A DNA stretch of 64,000 bases from Streptomyces sp. D2-8 (GCF_023184515.1 NZ_JAAHBP010000017.1:163736-227735), one strand, 5' to 3'. Shown: positions 49,105 through 61,750, counted from the stretch's first letter. Numbers and translations are program-made. The notes: generated by a model from the sequence alone, not told the origin.

Positions 49105-50747
49105 GCAGGCCCGACGTCACCGTGACGGTCATCGTCTACAACGACGCCGAACGTCTCACCCGCGCGGTCGACTCGGTCCGCCGCCAGACCCACGCGAACC
49201 TCGAGATCGTCATCAGCGACGACCACTCCACGGACGCGACCCCGGCGGTGGCACAGCGGCTGGCGGCCCAGGACCCCCGGATCCGCCACCTCCGCCTGGA
49301 GCGGAACAGCGGCGGTTGCAGCGCCCCGCGCAACCGCGCCCTGGAGCTCGCGCGGGCGCCGTTCCTGATGTTCCTCGACAGCGACGACGAACTCCCCGGC
49401 AACGCCGTCGAACTGCTGCTGGCCGCGCACCGCGAACGCGAGATCGACTTCGCGATGGGCGCGGTGCAGCGGGTCCGGGTGGACAACGGCCGCCGCTCGA
49501 CGTGGATGCCGCACCTGGTCGCCGAGCGCCGCACCCTCGACGGCATCGAGGCCGACCCGCGCCTGCTCTTCGAGCACCTGTCGACGAGCAAGATGTACGC
49601 CCGCGCCTTCCTCGACCGGCACGACCTGCGCTTCCCCGAGGGCATCCACTACGAGGACCAGTTGTTCTCGGCGCAGGCGTACTGCCTGGCCAAGAGCTTC
49701 ACGATCATCCCGGAGCCGGTCTACCGCTGGTACGTGGCGCCCTTCGCGGCGTCGGAGGCGGCCTCGATATCGAACCAGCGGCACAGGCTCGCCAACGTCC
49801 GGGACCGGGTCCATGTCCAGCACCTGATCGACGGGTTCCTGGCCGAGAGCGGGCACGAGTCGCTGCGCGAGGACAAGGACCACAAGTTCCTCAAGCACGA
49901 CCTCCGGATGTACGCCGGTGACCTGCCCTACCGGAACGACGCCTGGCTGACGTCCTTCGCGGACATCGTCACCCCCTACCTCGACACGCTCACCCCGGGC
50001 GCGTTCGCCCGCCTCCCGCGCGCCGAGCGCGTCGTCATCCAGCTGATCCGCGACCGCCGCCTGCCGGAGGCCCGCCTGGCGGCCCGGGGCCTGGGGCACG
50101 GGGTGGCACCGAGGCGCGTGGCCGCCGACGCGGAAGGCCGCACCTACTGGGGGGACCGAGTGCCCGAGTCGGAGTGGTCCCGCCGCGAACTGGACATCTC
50201 CGACCTGGAGTTGGAGACGCGCCCCTTCCCTAGCGCCCAGTTCCGCCACGAGATCAAGGAGATCACCCGAGGCCCGGGGGCTTCGATCGACCTCACGATC
50301 CGCACCTACGACCCGGCACTGCGCCTCCCCGTCGGCCCCCAGCGCGCGGCGCTCCTCATCGCCCCGGGCGGCCGCCGCCTCCGCGTCCACTTCCGCCTCT
50401 CCCCCGTCCGCCCCGGCCTCTTCGAGGGCCACGCCCACCTGGACCTCGCGGCGGCGCCGCTCCCCCTCCAGGGCTTCGCGGGCATCCGCCACCCGTTGCT
50501 CCGCCTCCAGCACCAGGGCCTGTCCCACACGGGCCTGCTGCTGGCCCCCCTGGCCTTCCCGACGCTGACGACCCGCGTCCTGTCCCACCACCTGACGGTG
50601 GAACCGGAGGGCCACGGCCCGGGCCGCCTGCAGGTCCGCTGGGAACCGGTGGGAGTGACGGCGAAGGTGATCCGCCCGGCGGTGCACAGGGTGGCCCGCC
50701 CGAGGGTGAAGAGGGCGGTGCGCTTGGTGGCAAGCGCATTGAAGTAG
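49101..50747 (+). CDS. GT2 glycosyltransferase with beta-rich C-terminal domain
   Basis: 548 residues from ATG 49101, overlapping the fusion-4 stop (ATGA). The GT2 domain is complete: VTVTVIVYNDAERL, ISDDHSTDAT, NSGGCSAPRNRAL, LDSDD and IHYEDQLFSAQ. After a helical linker the C-terminus (about 370-548) is beta-rich (SIDLTIRTYDP, RLRVHFRLSPV, LTVEPEGHGPGRLQVRWEPV). It is a homologue of the gene at 41382 without the minisatellite. It is a likely side-chain or repeat-unit glycosyltransferase for the phosphate-containing wall polymer. It ends at a strong terminator. Confidence 0.9.
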   Translation: MSRPDVTVTVIVYNDAERLTRAVDSVRRQTHANLEIVISDDHSTDATPAVAQRLAAQDPRIRHLRLERNSGGCSAPRNRALELARAPFLMFLDSDDELPGNAVELLLAAHREREIDFAMGAVQRVRVDNGRRSTWMPHLVAERRTLDGIEADPRLLFEHLSTSKMYARAFLDRHDLRFPEGIHYEDQLFSAQAYCLAKSFTIIPEPVYRWYVAPFAASEAASISNQRHRLANVRDRVHVQHLIDGFLAESGHESLREDKDHKFLKHDLRMYAGDLPYRNDAWLTSFADIVTPYLDTLTPGAFARLPRAERVVIQLIRDRRLPEARLAARGLGHGVAPRRVAADAEGRTYWGDRVPESEWSRRELDISDLELETRPFPSAQFRHEIKEITRGPGASIDLTIRTYDPALRLPVGPQRAALLIAPGGRRLRVHFRLSPVRPGLFEGHAHLDLAAAPLPLQGFAGIRHPLLRLQHQGLSHTGLLLAPLAFPTLTTRVLSHHLTVEPEGHGPGRLQVRWEPVGVTAKVIRPAVHRVARPRVKRAVRLVASALK

Positions 50748-50767
50748 CCACCCGGCTGCGAAAAGGT

Positions 50768-50793
50768 GCCCCGGGCCGGAATCGGCCCGGGGC
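50768..50793. terminator. Bidirectional terminator between GT2 gene and gdh
   Basis: A perfect 11-bp stem gccccgggccg (50768-50778) with cggcccggggc (50783-50793), loop gaat, extendable by agg/cct. It lies 20 bp from both convergent stops. Confidence 0.85.
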
Positions 50794-50812
50794 GCCTGTC
50801 ACGCCGTACGCC

Positions 50813-53800
50813 CTACGAATGCGTCCGCAGCAGCGTCCTCATCGTGCGCATCGCCACCGACAGGTTGGCGAGGTCGAACGCGTCGGAGCTCTGGATCTCC
50901 TCCAGGGTGCTGCGGGCCCGGCCGAGGATCGCCGCGTTCTTCTGCTCCCAGGCCTTGTAGCGCTGCTCGGGCGTCGAGGTGCCGTTGCCCACCGCCAGGA
51001 CGTCGGCGGTCAGCGCCGCGTGCGCCGCGTACAGGTCCTCGCGGATCGCCGCGCGGGCCATGGACTGCCAGCGGTCGGCGCGGGGCAGCTCGATGATGCG
51101 GTCCATGAGCTGGGTGATGCGCAGCCGGTCGGCGAGGTCGTAGTAGACCTCGGCGACGTCCAGCGGCTCCCGGCCCATGCGATCGGCGACCGAGACGATG
51201 TCGAGCGTCGGGAAGGCCGAGGAGAAGCCCGCCACCCGGGTGGCGAGTTCGTCCGGGACGCCGACGCCCGTCAGCTCGTCGTAGATCTTCTGGTACCACT
51301 CCAGGTCAGCGCCGCGCAGCAGCTTCGGCAGCTGCCCCCAGACCTGCTCGACCCGTTCGGCGAAGAAGTCGACGGTCCCGGCGAGCTCCAGCGGCTGCGG
51401 CCGGTTGTTGAGCAGCCAGCGCGTGCCGCGCTCCACCAGGCGGCGCGCATGCAGCCGGATGCGGGTCTGGACCTCGGCCTCGACCTTGTTGTCGAGCGCC
51501 TCGACCCCGTCCCACACCGGGGACTGGCGGAAGATCGCCCGGGCCGCGGTCTGCGCCCGCACGATCTCCTCCAGCGACGCGCCGGTCTCCTCGCGCAGAC
51601 GGTGCAGATACGTCGTACCGCCGGTGTTGACCGTGTCGTTGACCAGGACGGTCGTGGTGATCTCGCGGCGCAGAGGGTGGCCGTCGAGCCGGTCGGGGAA
51701 CTGCTCGCGCAGCTCGGTCGGGAAGTACGCGTGCAGCAGACCCTTCAGGTACGGGTCGTCCGGCAGCGAGGTGTGCAGCAGCTCCTCGGCGACCGTGATC
51801 TTCGTGTACGCCAGCAGTACGGCCGTCTCCGGGCCGGTCAGGCCCTGGCCCTGGGCGAGCCGCTCGCGGATCTGCCGGTCGGTGGGCAGGAACTCCAGCG
51901 CCCGGTCGAGGTGCCCCTCCCTGACCAGGTGCTTCATGAAGCGCTGCTGGGCGTGGAGCATGGCGCTGGACTGGGCGAGGGCGTTGCCGATCGCCGTGTT
52001 CTGCGCGTAGTTGTTGCGCAGTACCAGGCGGCCGACCTCGTCGGTCATCTCGGCGAGCAGCTTGTTGCGCTGCTTGACGGTCATGTCGCCGTCCCGGACC
52101 AGGCCGTTGAGCAGGATCTTGATGTTCACCTCGTGGTCGGAGGTGTCCACGCCCGCGCTGTTGTCGATGGCGTCGGTGTTGATCCGGCCGCCGTGCAGCG
52201 CGAACTCGATCCGGCCGAGCTGGGTGAGGCCGAGGTTGCCGCCCTCGCCGACGACCTTGACGCGCAGGTCGCTGCCGTCGACGCGGATGGCGTCGTTGGC
52301 CTTGTCGCCGACGTCCGCGTTGGACTCGACCGAGGACTTGACGTACGTGCCGATGCCGCCGTTCCACAGCAGGTCCACCGGCGCGTGGAGGATCGCCTTC
52401 ATCAGGTCGGCCGGGGTCAGCTTGGTGACCTTGGCCTCGATGCCGAGGGCCTCGCGGATGTGCGCGTTGACCGGGATCGCCTTGGCCGTGCGCGGGAAGA
52501 TGCCGCCGCCGGCCGACAGCAGCTCCTTGTCGTAGTCCTCCCAGCTGGAGCGGGGCAGCTCGAACAGGCGGCGGCGCTCGGCGTAGGAGGTGGCGGCGTC
52601 CGGGTTCGGGTCGATGAAGATGTGCCGGTGGTCGAAGGCCGCGACCAGGCGGATGTGCTCGGAGAGCAGCATGCCGTTGCCGAACACGTCACCGGACATG
52701 TCGCCGATGCCGACGACCGTGAAGTCCTCGGTCTGGGAGTCCACACCCATGTCGCGGAAGTGCCGCTTGACGGACTCCCAGGCGCCGCGGGCGGTGATGC
52801 CCATGCCCTTGTGGTCGTAGCCGGCGGAGCCGCCGGAGGCGAAGGCGTCACCGAGCCAGAAGTTGTAGTTCTCGGCGACCCCGTTGGCGATGTCGGAGAA
52901 GGTCGCGGTGCCCTTGTCGGCGGCGACGACGAGGTAGGTGTCGTCCTCGTCGTGCCGGACGACGTCCGCAGGGGGCACGACCTCGCCCGCGACCATGTTG
53001 TCGGTGATGTCGAGCAGCGCCGAGATGAACGTCTTGTAGCTGGCGACACCCTCGGCGAGCCACGCGTCCCGGTCCACGGACGGGTCGGGCAGCTGCTTGG
53101 CGACGAAGCCGCCCTTGGCGCCGACCGGCACGATGACGGTGTTCTTCACCATCTGCGCCTTGACCAGGCCGAGGATCTCGGTCCGGAAGTCCTCACGCCG
53201 GTCGGACCAGCGCAGGCCACCGCGTGCGACCTTGCCGAAGCGCAGGTGCACGCCCTCGACGCGCGGCGAGTACACCCAGATCTCGAACGCCGGGCGCGGC
53301 GCCGGCAGGTCCGGGATGGCCTGCGGGTCGAACTTCATGGAGACGTAGTCGTGCGGCTTGCCGCCCGCCGCCTCCTGGAAGAAGTTGGTCCGCAGCGTCG
53401 CCTTGATGACCGTCAGGAAGGACCTGAGGATCCGGTCCTCGTCGAGCGAGGCCACCTGGTCGAGGGCCGCGTCGACCTCCTCCAGCAGCGCGTCCACGAT
53501 CTCGTGCCCAGCGCGCTGTCGGTCGGGCGACATCCGCGCCTCGAACAGGGAGACGAGCAGGCGGGTGGTGTGGACGTTGTTGCGGAGGGTGTCCTCCATG
53601 TAGTCCTGGCTGAACGTCGACGCCGCCTGGCGCAGGTACTTGGCGTACGCCCGCAGCACCACCGCCTGGCGCCAGGTCAGCCCGGCGCTCAGCACGAGGG
53701 CGTTGAAGCCGTCGTTCTCCGCCTTGCCGGTCCAGGTGGCGGAGAAGGCGTCCTGGAAGCGCTCACGGGCGTCGTCGCCGAAGTAGTCCCCGCCGTTCGC

Positions 53801-55762
53801 GCGGGGCATGCGCAGGCCGAAGTCGTAGATCCAGGCCACGCTGCGGTCCGAGCAGCGCAGCTCGTACGGCCGCTCGTCGACGACCTCGACACCGAGCCGG
53901 TTGAGGACCGGCAGGACGGCCGAGAGGGAGATCGCGTCGCCCGTGCGGTAGATCTTGAAGCGGCGCTCCTCGGGGGCGGCGCCCACCGGCTCGTACAGGC
54001 TGAGCGAGAAGTCCTTGTCCGCCTCGGCGTTCAGCTGCTCCAGGTGGACGAGGTCGGCGACCGCGGCGCGCGGGTTGTGGTCGGCCTTGTAGCCCTCGGG
54101 GAAGGCGTGCGCGTAGCGGCGCAGCGCTGCGGCCGCGTGCTCCTCGCCGAGCTCGGCGTTGAGCGCCTCGGCGAAGGCGTCCTCCCAGGAGCGGGCGGCC
54201 TCCACCAGCCGGGCCTCGATGCGCTCCTTGTCGGATTCGGACAGCTCCGGCAGCTCGGTGCCCTGCGGGACCCGGACCACGAAGTGCAGCCGGGACAGGA
54301 TCGACTCGGTGTTCCAGGCCGTGAAGTCGACGCTGATGCCGCCCAGTTCCTCCTTCAGGATCTCGATGATCCTCAGGCGTACGGCCGTGGTGTAGCGGTC
54401 GCGCGGGAGGTAGACGAGGGCGCTGTAGTAGCGCCCGTACTCGTCCTGGCGCAGGTAGAGCCTGAGGCGCCTGCGCTCCTGGAGGTAGAGGACGGAGGTG
54501 ACGATGGACCGCAGCTCGTCGACCGGGGTCTGGAAGAGCTCGTCGCGCGGGTACGTCTCCAGGATCTGCGTCAGGTCGCGGCCGTCGTGGCTGTTGGGCG
54601 AGAACCCGGCGCGCTCCAGGACCTCCTCGACCTTGCGCCGGATGACCGGCACCCGGCGCACGGACTCGGTGTAGGCGGCGGAGGAGAACAGCCCGAGGAA
54701 GCGCCGCTCACCGATGACGTTGCCGTCGGCGTCGAACTTCTTGACGCCGATGTAGTCCAGGTACGACGGCCGGTGCACGGTCGCCCGGCTGTTCGCCTTG
54801 GTCAGCACGAGCAGCTTGTGCTCGCGTGCCTTGGCCCGGGCGTCGGCGGGCAGCCGCTCGAACGACGGGCTGACCGGGTGGCTCTCCTCGGCGGCGTGGT
54901 GCGGGTCCGCGCGCAGTATGCCGAGCCCGGTGCCGGGCACGGCGGCCAGCGAGTCGTCGTCGCGCAGTTGGTACTCGCGGTAGCCGAGGAAGGTGAAGTG
55001 GTCGTCGGCGAGCCAGCGCAGCAGCTCGCGAGCCTCCTCGACCTGGGGTCCGGGCAGGTCACCGGGGATGGGCTCGTCCGGCAGCCCCTCCGCCAGCCGG
55101 ATCGCCGCATCCCGCATCTTGCCCCAGTCCTCGACGGCCTCACGGGCGTCGGACAGCACGCGCAGCAGGTCGGCGGTGATCTGCTTCAGATCGGCCCGGT
55201 CGGTCTCCCGGTCGATCTCCACGTGGATCCAGGACTCGACGTGCGCGTCGTGCGGAAGGTCTCCGGTCGCCGGGGTCGACAGGACCTCGATCAGCTTGCC
55301 GGTGACATCGCGCCGCACCACGAACTGGGGGTGGATGACGACGTGGATCCCACGCCCCTGACGCGTCAGCTCATTGGTGACGGAGTCGACGAGGAAGGGC
55401 ATGTCGTCGGTGACGACCTCGACCACGGAGTGGCTGCAGGTCCACCCGTTCTCTTCCACCGTGGGGGTGTGCACCCGCACGTTGGCCGTGCCCTGGGGGC
55501 GGTTCTCGGCCAGCCGGTAGTGCGATACGGCAGCTCCGAAGGCGTCGACCGGGTCGCGGTCGGTGAGGTCCTCCGGGGCCGTGTGCAGGTAGTAACGCTG
55601 GAGGAACGTGAGGAGGGTCTCGCGGTCCGGGGCTTCCTGGGCGTGTGGGGTCTCCTCGCCCGTCGACCCGGTCGGTAGGTGCCCCCCGACCGGACTGTTC
55701 TCAGCAACCCGGGCGGCCCTCTCGAGCAACTCGGCCTTGGCTTCGTCCAGCTTGGTCTGCAT
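50813..55762 (-). CDS. gdh: NAD-specific glutamate dehydrogenase, large (180-kDa) class
   Basis: A 1649-residue enzyme catalysing glutamate + NAD+ to 2-oxoglutarate + ammonia + NADH. The N-terminal half (about 1-700) holds ACT-like regulatory segments (VVEVVTDDMPFLVDSV, YYSALVYLPRDRYTT). The catalytic core (about 790-1200) has RGGLRWSDRREDFRTEILGL split by a loop, MVKNTVIVPVGAKGGFV with catalytic Lys residues, and the NAD-binding GIGDMSGDVFGNGML. A helical C-terminal domain follows. Length and motifs match the class first described in S. clavuligerus. The start is ATG 55762. A 445-bp leader lies upstream and a terminator downstream. Confidence 0.96.
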   Translation of the reverse strand: MQTKLDEAKAELLERAARVAENSPVGGHLPTGSTGEETPHAQEAPDRETLLTFLQRYYLHTAPEDLTDRDPVDAFGAAVSHYRLAENRPQGTANVRVHTPTVEENGWTCSHSVVEVVTDDMPFLVDSVTNELTRQGRGIHVVIHPQFVVRRDVTGKLIEVLSTPATGDLPHDAHVESWIHVEIDRETDRADLKQITADLLRVLSDAREAVEDWGKMRDAAIRLAEGLPDEPIPGDLPGPQVEEARELLRWLADDHFTFLGYREYQLRDDDSLAAVPGTGLGILRADPHHAAEESHPVSPSFERLPADARAKAREHKLLVLTKANSRATVHRPSYLDYIGVKKFDADGNVIGERRFLGLFSSAAYTESVRRVPVIRRKVEEVLERAGFSPNSHDGRDLTQILETYPRDELFQTPVDELRSIVTSVLYLQERRRLRLYLRQDEYGRYYSALVYLPRDRYTTAVRLRIIEILKEELGGISVDFTAWNTESILSRLHFVVRVPQGTELPELSESDKERIEARLVEAARSWEDAFAEALNAELGEEHAAAALRRYAHAFPEGYKADHNPRAAVADLVHLEQLNAEADKDFSLSLYEPVGAAPEERRFKIYRTGDAISLSAVLPVLNRLGVEVVDERPYELRCSDRSVAWIYDFGLRMPRANGGDYFGDDARERFQDAFSATWTGKAENDGFNALVLSAGLTWRQAVVLRAYAKYLRQAASTFSQDYMEDTLRNNVHTTRLLVSLFEARMSPDRQRAGHEIVDALLEEVDAALDQVASLDEDRILRSFLTVIKATLRTNFFQEAAGGKPHDYVSMKFDPQAIPDLPAPRPAFEIWVYSPRVEGVHLRFGKVARGGLRWSDRREDFRTEILGLVKAQMVKNTVIVPVGAKGGFVAKQLPDPSVDRDAWLAEGVASYKTFISALLDITDNMVAGEVVPPADVVRHDEDDTYLVVAADKGTATFSDIANGVAENYNFWLGDAFASGGSAGYDHKGMGITARGAWESVKRHFRDMGVDSQTEDFTVVGIGDMSGDVFGNGMLLSEHIRLVAAFDHRHIFIDPNPDAATSYAERRRLFELPRSSWEDYDKELLSAGGGIFPRTAKAIPVNAHIREALGIEAKVTKLTPADLMKAILHAPVDLLWNGGIGTYVKSSVESNADVGDKANDAIRVDGSDLRVKVVGEGGNLGLTQLGRIEFALHGGRINTDAIDNSAGVDTSDHEVNIKILLNGLVRDGDMTVKQRNKLLAEMTDEVGRLVLRNNYAQNTAIGNALAQSSAMLHAQQRFMKHLVREGHLDRALEFLPTDRQIRERLAQGQGLTGPETAVLLAYTKITVAEELLHTSLPDDPYLKGLLHAYFPTELREQFPDRLDGHPLRREITTTVLVNDTVNTGGTTYLHRLREETGASLEEIVRAQTAARAIFRQSPVWDGVEALDNKVEAEVQTRIRLHARRLVERGTRWLLNNRPQPLELAGTVDFFAERVEQVWGQLPKLLRGADLEWYQKIYDELTGVGVPDELATRVAGFSSAFPTLDIVSVADRMGREPLDVAEVYYDLADRLRITQLMDRIIELPRADRWQSMARAAIREDLYAAHAALTADVLAVGNGTSTPEQRYKAWEQKNAAILGRARSTLEEIQSSDAFDLANLSVAMRTMRTLLRTHS

Positions 55763-56207
55763 TGTCCTCTGGCTCCTGTCGCGCGCCGTTGCGTGACGTA
55801 GAAGGAAGTACGGCCTCTGCGCTTACGACCTCACGTCGTGACACGGGGTATCCGGTCTGATCCGACGCTATGCCGCAAGGTGAGATGAGCGGGGGTGTCT
55901 GAGCCATTCTTGAGCTGCTGCACCGGTGTGATGCTGCTCTCCGCGACGCCCGTGTCGTGGTGATGTTCGGCGTCCCGGGAGTCCTCGATGGCACATCCCG
56001 CCCGCGAAGACCAGCGACCGCCGCCCGGTCACGGATGTCGTCCGTGCTCTCCGGGCGCAAGGCAGGGACGACGACGTCCCCGCGAACTATCGCGCTGATC
56101 ACGCCACCAAGGCTATCGCTCCTCACAGGGGCTCCGTCATGAGCCGTATGTGTACAAAACCAGCCCTGGAAGTTTGACGTTCTGCACAGTGCCGCTACGC
56201 GATTCGG
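55763..56207. promoter_or_regulatory. gdh upstream region (445 bp)
   Basis: The unusually long gap between the HAD hydrolase stop and the gdh start must contain the gdh promoter. An open frame at 56126-55701 crosses it but overlaps the gdh start, has no family features and is rejected. No riboswitch core or strong palindrome was recognised. The length leaves room for several regulator sites. Confidence 0.45.
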
Positions 56208-56873
56208 TCAGGCCGCGAGCCGCTCCGCCTCCGCAACCGCTTCCTCCAGCGTGTCCACGACAGGAACCCCGACGGCTTCCAGACTCACCCGGCTGTGCGA
56301 CCCGCCGGTGTACAGCACGGCCCGGGCCCCCACATGCAGAGCGGCCACCGCGTCATCCGCCGCATCCCCGATCACCACGGTCCGCTCCGGCGCCACCCCG
56401 CTCAGCGACGCCAGGTGCCGCACCATGTGCTCGGCCTTGCTGCCACCCGACGGCCCGGTCCGCCCGTCCACCCGTATGAAGTGCGGCTCGATACCGAACC
56501 CACGCACCAGCGGAACGAGCTCCTCGTGCACGTACATGCTCAGCATCGACTGGCTGCGCCCGGCCGACCGCCACCCGGCCAGCAGCTCCGCGGCCCCCAC
56601 CGTCAGCCCGCACGCCGTCCGGTGCTCGGCGTAGTACCGGTGGAAGATGTCGTCCATGGCCTCCCACTCGGCCTCGGTCGGCAGCCGCCCCATCAGCCGC
56701 TCATAGAACTTCGGCACCGGTACGCAGTACAGCTCCCGGTACTTCTCCAGCGTCAGCGCCTCCAGCCCCAGCTCGGCGAAGGCCGCGTTCGTCGCCCCGA
56801 TGATCGCGTCGATGTCGTGGAACAGCGTCCCGTTCCAGTCCCAGACAATGTGCGCGCCCGTCTTCGTCCCCAT
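56208..56873 (-). CDS. HAD-family hydrolase (phosphatase-like)
   Basis: 221 residues from ATG 56873 (MGTKTGAHIVWDWNGTL). The HAD motif I is DWNGT with the nucleophile Asp and general acid replaced by the Trp-Asn-Gly spacing typical of a subgroup; motif III lies near GGSKAEHM and motif IV is VIGDAADDAVAA. The helical cap lies at about 15-90. It probably dephosphorylates a small phosphate ester (phosphoglycolate-phosphatase-like). It is the last gene of a minus-strand run after the DUF6912-like gene, 70 bp apart. Confidence 0.9.
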   Translation of the reverse strand: MGTKTGAHIVWDWNGTLFHDIDAIIGATNAAFAELGLEALTLEKYRELYCVPVPKFYERLMGRLPTEAEWEAMDDIFHRYYAEHRTACGLTVGAAELLAGWRSAGRSQSMLSMYVHEELVPLVRGFGIEPHFIRVDGRTGPSGGSKAEHMVRHLASLSGVAPERTVVIGDAADDAVAALHVGARAVLYTGGSHSRVSLEAVGVPVVDTLEEAVAEAERLAA

Positions 56874-56942
56874 GCCCAAAAACGTACCCGCCCCCACTGA
56901 CAATCAAGAGAACGGCACCTCGACGCGCCCCCTGCGGCCGGT

Positions 56943-57458
56943 TCAGTCCCCGCGTCCCACCAGGTTGGCGATCTCCTGCGTGGCGAACCACAGCAGCTCG
57001 TGATCCTCCGCCCCGTCCACGACGTGCTGCGCGTCCTCGTCGCCGCCGTCCGCCGCCGGCAGCGCCGCGGCGGCCGCCGTCACACCGGCCTCCGCCTCCG
57101 CCGCGTCGACGTGCACCGACGCGGCCTTGCCCAGCGGCACCGGGCCCGCGACCCGCACCTCCCCCGGCGCCGCCGGATCGAGCCCCCGGCCCGGATCGGC
57201 ACTCGCGGCCCGGTCGGCCACGTCGACGGCGATCACGACCCGGCGCCGCGGCGCCCCGGGCTCGGCCGCCAGCAGGCGCAGCGAGGCCAGCGCCGCCCGG
57301 CCGAGCGCCGCGTACTCCAGTTCCTCGATGTCGTCGGAGACGTACCACTCGCGCAGCCCGGGCGTCACGGCGTAGGCGACGAACGGCCCATCTCCCAGCT
57401 CACACGTCCGGTACGCCTCGGCGAGACCGGGGAGGGTCAGGGGCACGTAGACACGCAT
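56943..57458 (-). CDS. Conserved actinobacterial hypothetical protein (DUF6912-like)
   Basis: A 171-residue soluble protein beginning MRVYVPLTLPGLAEAY, with a central beta-strand RRRVVIAVDVADRA and a C-terminal ELLWFATQEIANLV. The start and end motifs are ones I associate with a widely conserved actinobacterial family of unknown function (DUF6912), stated from memory. It is upstream of the HAD gene on the same strand and divergent from the Rv3235-family gene. The role is unknown. Confidence 0.8.
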   Translation of the reverse strand: MRVYVPLTLPGLAEAYRTCELGDGPFVAYAVTPGLREWYVSDDIEELEYAALGRAALASLRLLAAEPGAPRRRVVIAVDVADRAASADPGRGLDPAAPGEVRVAGPVPLGKAASVHVDAAEAEAGVTAAAAALPAADGGDEDAQHVVDGAEDHELLWFATQEIANLVGRGD

Positions 57459-57758
57459 GGCTGGCCGCTTTCGTGGTCGTGGTCGGAGGGCTCCGGAGGG
57501 CCTTCAGGATACGTGCGGGGCGTCCCCTTTCGAGTCCCGCCCCGTGACGCCGGACGCGTCCACCCGGGGCCCGGAATTCACCCGGCGCATCCCCGTGCCC
57601 TCGGGCTCCACGCCCCCGACGTCACCCGGATAGGTGAACATTCCGGCGCCCGCGACCCGAATCCCGCTTCCTTGCCGCCGCCCCCGCCGACCCCGTACAA
57701 GATCACCAACCCGAAGTTACTCCCCGGTATCCACCGGGCCCACGAAACGGGGACCCCC
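57459..57758. other. Divergent intergenic region (300 bp)
   Basis: This separates the DUF6912-like gene (minus) from the Rv3235-family gene (plus) and presumably holds both promoters. Sequence near 57690-57720 (acaagatcaccaacccgaagttac) is the AT-richest stretch. No clear operator or RNA structure was noticed. Confidence 0.4.
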
Positions 57759-58820
57759 ATGCGCAAGGTCATGACCAGGACCCAGCACCGCCCGACCACC
57801 CACCCACCGACCCGCCGGGACGCACACCGCCCCGCGCCACCGACGGCACCCCGCCCTGCTGTGAGCAGCACGCCGCGCGGCCCTGGCAGCACCGCGCCGG
57901 GTACTCCCGCCGGCCCCGAGCCAGGCACAGCACCCAGCGCACCCGCGGGCACCACGCCCCGCACTCCCGCCGCCACCGCGCGCCGCGCCCCCGACAGCAC
58001 AGCACCCCGCTCTCTCATGAGCACCCCGCCCGGCACCCCCGCCGGCACCGCATCCGGCATCCCCGCGAGCACCGCACCACACACCCCGACGAGCACTCCT
58101 CCACGCGCCCCCGGCAGCACCACACCCCGCCCTCCCGTAAGCACCGCACCCGGCACCCCCGGCACCACACCCCGCACCCCCACCGGCTCCGGAGCCACAC
58201 CCCCCGCCCCCGCCGGCGCCGCGCCCCCACGTTCGCCCGGCAACGGTCGGGCCCGGCCCCCGGCTACGGGCGGCCGCCCACCGGCCTCCGCGCGCACCAG
58301 GACCTCTCGCACCCGCCCGGCGGACACACGCCCACCGACCCTCTCCGCGACCCGTACAGCCCCCCGCAGGGCCACGGAAGCGACCACCGCCCCGGCGCGC
58401 ACGGACGCCGCCGCCCCGGCCTCCACCGAAGCCACCCCACGCGTCCCGGCCCAGGGCTCCCGCCACGCGGCGATCCCTCAGCCCCTCCCCACCGACGTCT
58501 TCGCCGACCTCCTCGTCGCCGTCCTGAGCGGCCACCGGCCCGTCCACTCGATGCTCCGTCACACCCGCGGCCGCGCCTACGACGAACTGGCCTGGCTGGC
58601 CGAACGTGGCCCTCTGCGCACCCGCGGCGTCCGTCCCGTCGTCCGCGACATCGGCTACTTCGAACCCCGCCCGGGCGCCATCGAGGCCTTCGCCCGCATC
58701 GGCGCCGGTGAGCGGCTGCGCGCCATGGCCTTCCGCCTGGAACTCGGCCAGGACCGCCGCTGGCGCTGCACAGCGGTGGAACTCGGCGGCCCCCGCCCGC
58801 CCCGCCCGGAGGCCGACTGA
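57759..58820 (+). CDS. Rv3235-family protein with long Pro/Thr/Ala-rich N-terminal region
   Basis: 353 residues from ATG 57759. Residues 1-240 are low complexity, built from short imperfect TAPGTPA/STPPRAP-like units. The conserved C-terminal domain (about 245-345; PTDVFADLLVAVLSGHRPVHSML, then YDELAWLAERGPL, IGYFEPRPGAIEAFARI, RAMAFRLELGQDRRWRCTAVEL in separate segments) is the Rv3235-type domain found next to secA in many actinobacteria. No signal peptide or membrane helix is seen. It converges with secA, with a strong terminator between them. The function is unknown; the genomic link to secA hints at a role near protein export. Confidence 0.85.
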   Translation: MRKVMTRTQHRPTTHPPTRRDAHRPAPPTAPRPAVSSTPRGPGSTAPGTPAGPEPGTAPSAPAGTTPRTPAATARRAPDSTAPRSLMSTPPGTPAGTASGIPASTAPHTPTSTPPRAPGSTTPRPPVSTAPGTPGTTPRTPTGSGATPPAPAGAAPPRSPGNGRARPPATGGRPPASARTRTSRTRPADTRPPTLSATRTAPRRATEATTAPARTDAAAPASTEATPRVPAQGSRHAAIPQPLPTDVFADLLVAVLSGHRPVHSMLRHTRGRAYDELAWLAERGPLRTRGVRPVVRDIGYFEPRPGAIEAFARIGAGERLRAMAFRLELGQDRRWRCTAVELGGPRPPRPEAD

Positions 58821-58842
58821 CGTCGACCACGGCCCAACAGGA

Positions 58843-58878
58843 GGAGGGGCCGGGCACCCTCAGGTGTCCGGCCCCTCC
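58843..58878. terminator. Bidirectional terminator between Rv3235-family gene and secA
   Basis: A 16-bp stem with one G-T pair (58843-58858 with 58863-58878), 4-nt loop, placed between the convergent stops at 58820 and 58904. Confidence 0.88.
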
Positions 58879-58903
58879 AGCCGCTACGGCGCCTCGGCAA
58901 CCG

Positions 58904-61750
<2,847 letters not shown>

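Noticed and set aside
50819..55678. 1619-codon plus-strand frame
   Set aside because: It is exactly antisense to the NAD-glutamate dehydrogenase gene, a known shadow effect at high GC. No conserved motif.
55701..56126. 141-codon minus-strand frame upstream of gdh
   Set aside because: It overlaps the gdh start in another phase, has Arg/Ser-rich composition without domain features, and no convincing ribosome-binding site. Left as intergenic.
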